NCBI GenBank assembly: GCA_902789325.1
Contig: CADANN010000027.1
Coordinates: 1-34,455 of the forward strand
Reading direction: 5' to 3'
Origin: an uncultured Spirochaetaceae bacterium
GTDB lineage: Bacteria > Spirochaetota > Spirochaetia > Treponematales > Treponemataceae
DNA length: 34,455 bases
The position numbers were made by a program, and so were the translations under genes. Positions 32,631 to 34,455 of this stretch are shown here, in pieces (the stretch's first letter is position 1; each line of letters opens with the position of its first letter). A model generated the notes under the pieces. That model worked only from the letters and a program-made list of their open reading frames with translations. It was not told the origin of the DNA and made no database searches.

Positions 32631-33896
32631 TTAATCCTCATAAACATAAATTTTATTTTTTAACATATACATCCAGCAGCTGTATATGAAAGTTCCATTC
32701 TTATCTGGTAGAAAACAGATTTCGTTCTTCCCGGGTACAAGTGTTACGTCGAAATCAAAATCATTACTGATAACTCTGTTGTTGCAGCCCGTAATATAGT
32801 CTTCTTCTGCATTAATTATCAAAGTTACAGGGATTCCTTCCTGAACTGCAAAATCTTCATAACCATTATACGAAAGATCGATTTCTATTTTTTGCTCTGT
32901 TTTTTCAGAATTAATCTGAGCCGTCTTCCAGTTTTTAAGTTTTGAATCTGAAGTGTCTGTATTGATTCCAAGCCCTGTAAGCCCGCGGAGGAACATTGCA
33001 AATCCCATAAGCAGGATAAAAGCAGCAAGGATTTTTTGAAGCAGAGCTTTTTTACCGGCAAGCATATTCTGAAAAAATGCAAAGCCCAGCATTAAAGGAA
33101 GCGTTCCAAGTCCGAACATCAGCATGGCTAAGGCACCCTTAAAAGGACTTGCGGTAGACACTGCGTAAACCTGCATGGTGATTAAAGGAGTGCAGGGCAT
33201 AAAGCCGTTCAAAAATCCTGTCAGAAAAACGCTTGAAGTTTTTAGTTTTGAAGGCAGGGAAAAATGATTGAAACTTACAGAAAACAAGCCTGCCATCGAA
33301 AGCCCGAGGAAAATCATAAAAAAACTGAGTACTACAATAATTACACTTAAAAGAGTTTGATTTATAGAAAGTGTCTTTCCTAAAAGTCCCGCAAAAAATC
33401 CAACTGCAGTGTAACATAAAATCCTTCCGCCATTATATAAAAGAGATTTTTTCCAGTCTTTTGAAACTGCAAGATTAATTGCTCCGCACATTCCGATGCA
33501 GTGAAAGCTTGTCAAAAATCCGGCAATCAAAAGTCCCGCAAAAGAAAGTCTTGTATCAATTACGGGAATTACATTCAGAATGTCATAACCCAAAAGAGAT
33601 TTTAAGATAAAACGCAAAAGAACAATTAATAAAGCAAATCCCGCAAACTCAAAGATTTGAAAAAGCTTCCATTTATTATAACCGGTACAAATCCATTCTT
33701 TTTTTGTCGTATAGCCTGCCTGCGTAACCGCATCAACAATTTTTGCTTCAGTAAGCTTGTCAGATTTTATTCTTGCTATGTTTCCTGAAATCTTTATATC
33801 AGCATCAGTGTCTGCTTTTTTTATGAAAGATGAAATTACAGTTCTGCAATGCGCGCAGTAAATCCCGTCTATTTTTACATAGTAGTGTTTATTCAT
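32631..33896 (-). CDS. HMA - TauE/SafE-like membrane - cupredoxin fusion protein
   Basis: 421 residues. Domain order: a heavy-metal-associated domain (1-70) with CxxC in GIYCAHC (Cys14, Cys17); a six-to-seven-helix membrane part of the TauE/SafE/UreH-like type (about 80-315) with FHCIGMCG and the mirror motif NGFMPCTPL; and a C-terminal cupredoxin-like domain (about 330-421) with ITGCNNRVI and a late Cys in FIYSCWMYM. Such fusions occur in anaerobes beside DUF2318 proteins and are thought to move copper or another soft metal, or reductant, across the membrane. The database label 'sulfite exporter' comes from the membrane domain only and should not be read as function. Start ATG lacks a strong ribosome site. 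Confidence 0.82.
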   Translation of the reverse strand: MNKHYYVKIDGIYCAHCRTVISSFIKKADTDADIKISGNIARIKSDKLTEAKIVDAVTQAGYTTKKEWICTGYNKWKLFQIFEFAGFALLIVLLRFILKSLLGYDILNVIPVIDTRLSFAGLLIAGFLTSFHCIGMCGAINLAVSKDWKKSLLYNGGRILCYTAVGFFAGLLGKTLSINQTLLSVIIVVLSFFMIFLGLSMAGLFSVSFNHFSLPSKLKTSSVFLTGFLNGFMPCTPLITMQVYAVSTASPFKGALAMLMFGLGTLPLMLGFAFFQNMLAGKKALLQKILAAFILLMGFAMFLRGLTGLGINTDTSDSKLKNWKTAQINSEKTEQKIEIDLSYNGYEDFAVQEGIPVTLIINAEEDYITGCNNRVISNDFDFDVTLVPGKNEICFLPDKNGTFIYSCWMYMLKNKIYVYED

Positions 33897-33945
33897 AAGA
33901 CACTACTATAACATGCATTTGCATACATGGTTACTAGGTAAAAAA

Positions 33946-34455
33946 CTAATTTTTTGTTACCAGATTTATAAATTCTGCAATTTCACGAATCATGGAAATG
34001 CGGCGGCCAATCAAACCGTGCTCTGTCGGGTATTCAACCAGCTTCTGAACGGCGCTTGTTTTGTGGGCCGCAAGCTTACTCCACAGGGGAAGAATCATTT
34101 CTTCAATCGGCGAAACTGAATCATACTTTCCTGCAAAAACAAGAATGTTTTTATCCTTTACCTGTTCAAAGGCATTCGGATGGCTGATTTCTTCGCGGCG
34201 GCGTAATACGTCATCATAAATAACATCAATTCCATCTGAATGAAGAATGCGGCCTTCTTCAAGAAGTGAACGCAGATAAACTTCCTTGTCGCAGTTGAGA
34301 TAGCGGGTAGGGTCGTAAGGAGTGAGCATTATGATTCCCGCAATCCAGTCCAGTTTTTTTCCGGCGTTGAGTGAAGAGTTTGCCCCCATGCTGTGGCCAA
34401 GCAGAAAAATCTGATTAGGATTCACATTATATTTTTCTGTAAAACTTTCTGAGTG
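33946..34455 (-). CDS. Alpha/beta hydrolase, C-terminal part (cut by window edge)
   Basis: The last 169 codons of a gene that continues beyond 34455. The open frame runs to the edge, so the internal GTG at 34425 is not the start. Nucleophile elbow GHSMGANSS, a likely acid in VFAGKYDSVSP, and the catalytic His in TEHGLIGRR make a complete Ser-Asp-His triad. Family: serine hydrolase/acyl-esterase type. Substrate unknown. It follows the HMA-TauE gene start in the same direction with 49 bases between them. Confidence 0.85.
   Translation of the reverse strand, partial: HSESFTEKYNVNPNQIFLLGHSMGANSSLNAGKKLDWIAGIIMLTPYDPTRYLNCDKEVYLRSLLEEGRILHSDGIDVIYDDVLRRREEISHPNAFEQVKDKNILVFAGKYDSVSPIEEMILPLWSKLAAHKTSAVQKLVEYPTEHGLIGRRISMIREIAEFINLVTKN

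Overview
The window (34,455 bases, AT-rich) reads as chromosome of an anaerobic, probably gut- or rumen-type spirochaete close to Treponema. That placement is an inference from gene content and sequence style (lysine-rich secreted-protein N-termini, REP-like GAACTTGTTTC palindromes, the TatD-associated radical SAM protein, a DUF4418/FtsX/ATPase export set). No rRNA or other marker gene is present to confirm it.

Layout. 1-4200: housekeeping and accessory genes on the minus strand. These are two ABC ATPases, a C39-like cysteine protease with a GHKL histidine kinase and LytTR regulator, and a fructosamine-kinase-family protein. 4280-8850, plus strand: a NifB-like radical SAM enzyme, a small NifX-like protein, a NifH-like Fe protein, a second NifX-like protein with a Gly/Cys-rich insert, a PLP trans-sulfuration-family enzyme and a free methionine-(R)-sulfoxide reductase. 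8860-10913: an unrelated-looking FtsX/MacB-type export cassette. 11022-23189, minus strand: two NitT/TauT-type (SsuABC-like) transporters, an ECF transporter, and a nitrogenase-like D/K pair (pair 1). 23316-24244: a possible small membrane ORF and an Isf-like flavoprotein. 24237-31366, minus strand: a TcyJLMN-like amino-acid transporter, a second nitrogenase-like D/K pair (pair 2) and a MATE exporter. 31516-34455: a radical SAM protein, a DUF2318 protein, an HMA-TauE-cupredoxin fusion and a partial alpha/beta hydrolase.

How it fits together. One inverted repeat, ACCTA-N9-TAGGT, occurs before seven transcription units spread over 27 kb: nifB-like, nifH-like, both NitT/TauT substrate-binding-protein units, the permease/ATPase unit, the ECF unit and the amino-acid-ABC/pair 2 unit. 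This ties them into one regulon whose regulator is not in the window. The D-like proteins keep the P-cluster cysteines and the FeMo-co cysteine ligand, and pair 2 also keeps the histidine ligand. Both lack the Gln191/His195 pair of true nitrogenase. Together with the trans-sulfuration enzyme, methionine sulfoxide reductase and sulfonate/cystine/methionine-type transporters, the best reading is a nitrogenase-like reductase system for organic-sulfur scavenging, related to methylthio-alkane reductase (Mar). It is unusual in having two D/K pairs, each embedded in its own importer operon. The substrate is inferred, not shown.
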